In this document: piece by piece, positions 62,995 through 63,724 of the stretch | Layout: each line of letters begins with the position of its first letter | Numbering within the stretch: position 1 is the stretch's first letter | From: UBA7378 sp049611805 | GTDB taxonomy: Bacteria; Pseudomonadota; Alphaproteobacteria; RS24 | DNA length: 63,724 nucleotides | Assembly: GCA_049611805.1 (NCBI GenBank) | Contig: JBMZAX010000013.1 | Coordinates: 1-63,724 of the forward strand | Reading direction: 5' to 3' | Program-made: the position numbers and the translations under genes | The notes under the pieces: model-generated | What the model was told of the DNA's origin: nothing | The model's database searches: none | The model's input: the letters and a program-made list of their open reading frames with translations, nothing else

Positions 62995-63724
62995 ATGTAT
63001 AGCCTTGCCAATAAACGCGTCTGGGTTGCAGGCCATAGCGGCATGGTTGGTAAGGCCCTGTGCCAACAACTCTCCTCGGAAAACTGCGAAATCTTAACGG
63101 TTCCACGAACTGAATTAGACTTATTGCGTCAATCGGATGTCGAAGACTGGTGCGCAGAAAACAAACCAGATGCTGTCATAGTGTGTGCAGCACGTGTTGG
63201 TGGCATTTACGCGAATGACACTTTCCCCGCTGAATTTATTTATCAGAATATCATGCTGGAGACTAATATTATCCACAGCGCCTATATGACGGGCGTTGAG
63301 AAACTGATTTTTTTAGGCTCTAGCTGCATTTACCCCAAGCACGCACCTCAACCGCTAACCGAAGACGCGCTACTTACCGGCCCACTCGAACCAACCAATG
63401 AATGGTATGCCATTGCTAAAATTGCTGGTATCAAACTGTGTCAGGCCTACCGCAAGCAGCATGGTTGTGACTTTATCTCGGCAATGCCAACAAATCTGTA
63501 TGGCCCAAATGATAATTACGATAATGAAACCGGTCATGTTGCTGCTGCCCTTCTCAGACGAATTTATCAGGCCAAAGTTCAAAATAAAACGTCGGTTACA
63601 GTTTGGGGGACTGGAGAGCCACTACGAGAGTTTCTTTTTGTCGATGATTGCGCGTCGGGTATTTTATTTCTACTCAAGCATTATTCTAATAGTAGCCCCA
63701 TCAATCTTGGGTCAGGCGAAGAAA
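62995..63724 (+). CDS. fcl: GDP-L-fucose synthase (partial, runs off the window)
   Basis: 243 complete codons of an extended SDR. It is epimerase-reductase that turns GDP-4-keto-6-deoxymannose into GDP-L-fucose, acting directly after Gmd. N-terminal VWVAGHSGMVGKALCQQL, AARVGGIYANDTFPAEFIYQ, catalytic GSSCIYPKHAPQPLTED, EWYAIAKIAGIKLCQAYRKQ and PTNLYGPNDNYD are diagnostic. The start is the ATG next to the gmd stop. Codon use is unusual for the window: AGA, TTA, CTA and ATA occur freely, and G+C at third positions is low, suggesting transfer. Confidence 0.94.
   Translation, partial: MYSLANKRVWVAGHSGMVGKALCQQLSSENCEILTVPRTELDLLRQSDVEDWCAENKPDAVIVCAARVGGIYANDTFPAEFIYQNIMLETNIIHSAYMTGVEKLIFLGSSCIYPKHAPQPLTEDALLTGPLEPTNEWYAIAKIAGIKLCQAYRKQHGCDFISAMPTNLYGPNDNYDNETGHVAAALLRRIYQAKVQNKTSVTVWGTGEPLREFLFVDDCASGILFLLKHYSNSSPINLGSGEE

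Overview
The window is a gene-dense piece of an alphaproteobacterial chromosome, with moderately high GC and almost no non-coding stretch above 200 bp. Several markers point to Alphaproteobacteria: ccmI-E-F-H in alphaproteobacterial order, a three-subunit transhydrogenase next to a 50-residue aa3-oxidase subunit IV, TrcR (DUF1013), COQ9 beside rpsU, DUF1192, DUF1491, DUF6456, DUF2849/DUF934 around sulfite reductase, and a gene-transfer-agent type terminase. The order cannot be fixed from sequence alone; a Rhizobiales/Parvibaculales-like aerobic heterotroph is my inference. I see no CRISPR array, insertion sequence, integrase or replication origin.

Layout. 1-12.5 kb (minus strand): two acyl-CoA dehydrogenases (one cut by the window edge), glnE, a histidine kinase/response regulator pair, cytochrome c maturation genes ccmH-F-E-I, a nitroreductase, a truncated GTA terminase with a g1-like gene, and a YcgN-type protein. 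12.6-17.8 kb (plus): an NMT1-type ABC importer followed by the sulfite-reductase cluster DUF2849-cysI-DUF934. 17.8-23 kb: dadA, an MscS channel, DUF1491, sufE, DUF6456 and two small DNA-binding proteins. 23-33.7 kb: an MFS transporter, enoyl-CoA hydratase, acyl-CoA synthetase, ChaC, MaoC, msrB, oligopeptidase B, a class C beta-lactamase-like protein, a nitronate-monooxygenase-like protein and a CDP-alcohol phosphatidyltransferase. 33.7-41 kb: tRNA-Gln, a strictosidine-synthase-like protein, tRNA-Pro, an exported EF-hand protein, an MBL hydrolase, DUF1499, a DmdB-like acyl-CoA ligase, an amidase and pdxH.

41-59.4 kb is mostly conserved housekeeping: fabI-aroC-thiE, efp-suhB, an exporter, rpmE, DUF1192, a quinone oxidoreductase, trcR, DUF465, purEK, COQ9, rpsU, pntB-pntAB-pntAA, COX IV, N-formylglutamate amidohydrolase, alpha/beta hydrolases and rpmJ. 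The right end holds an MFS transporter and a nucleotide-sugar locus: two divergent gmd-type genes and the start of a GDP-L-fucose synthase whose base and codon use departs from everything to its left.

The genes together suggest aerobic fatty/branched acyl-CoA catabolism, sulfite assimilation, c-type cytochrome respiration, NADPH balancing and fucose-type surface polysaccharide synthesis. I found no clear undescribed multi-gene system. The most unusual signals are a GTA terminase cut just before its nuclease domain, recurrent short tandem duplications lying on stop codons (twice carrying stops for both convergent genes), a DnaA-domain-IV-like orphan regulator next to DUF6456, a histone-like Lys/Ala tail on PntAA, and the compositional break near the right edge.
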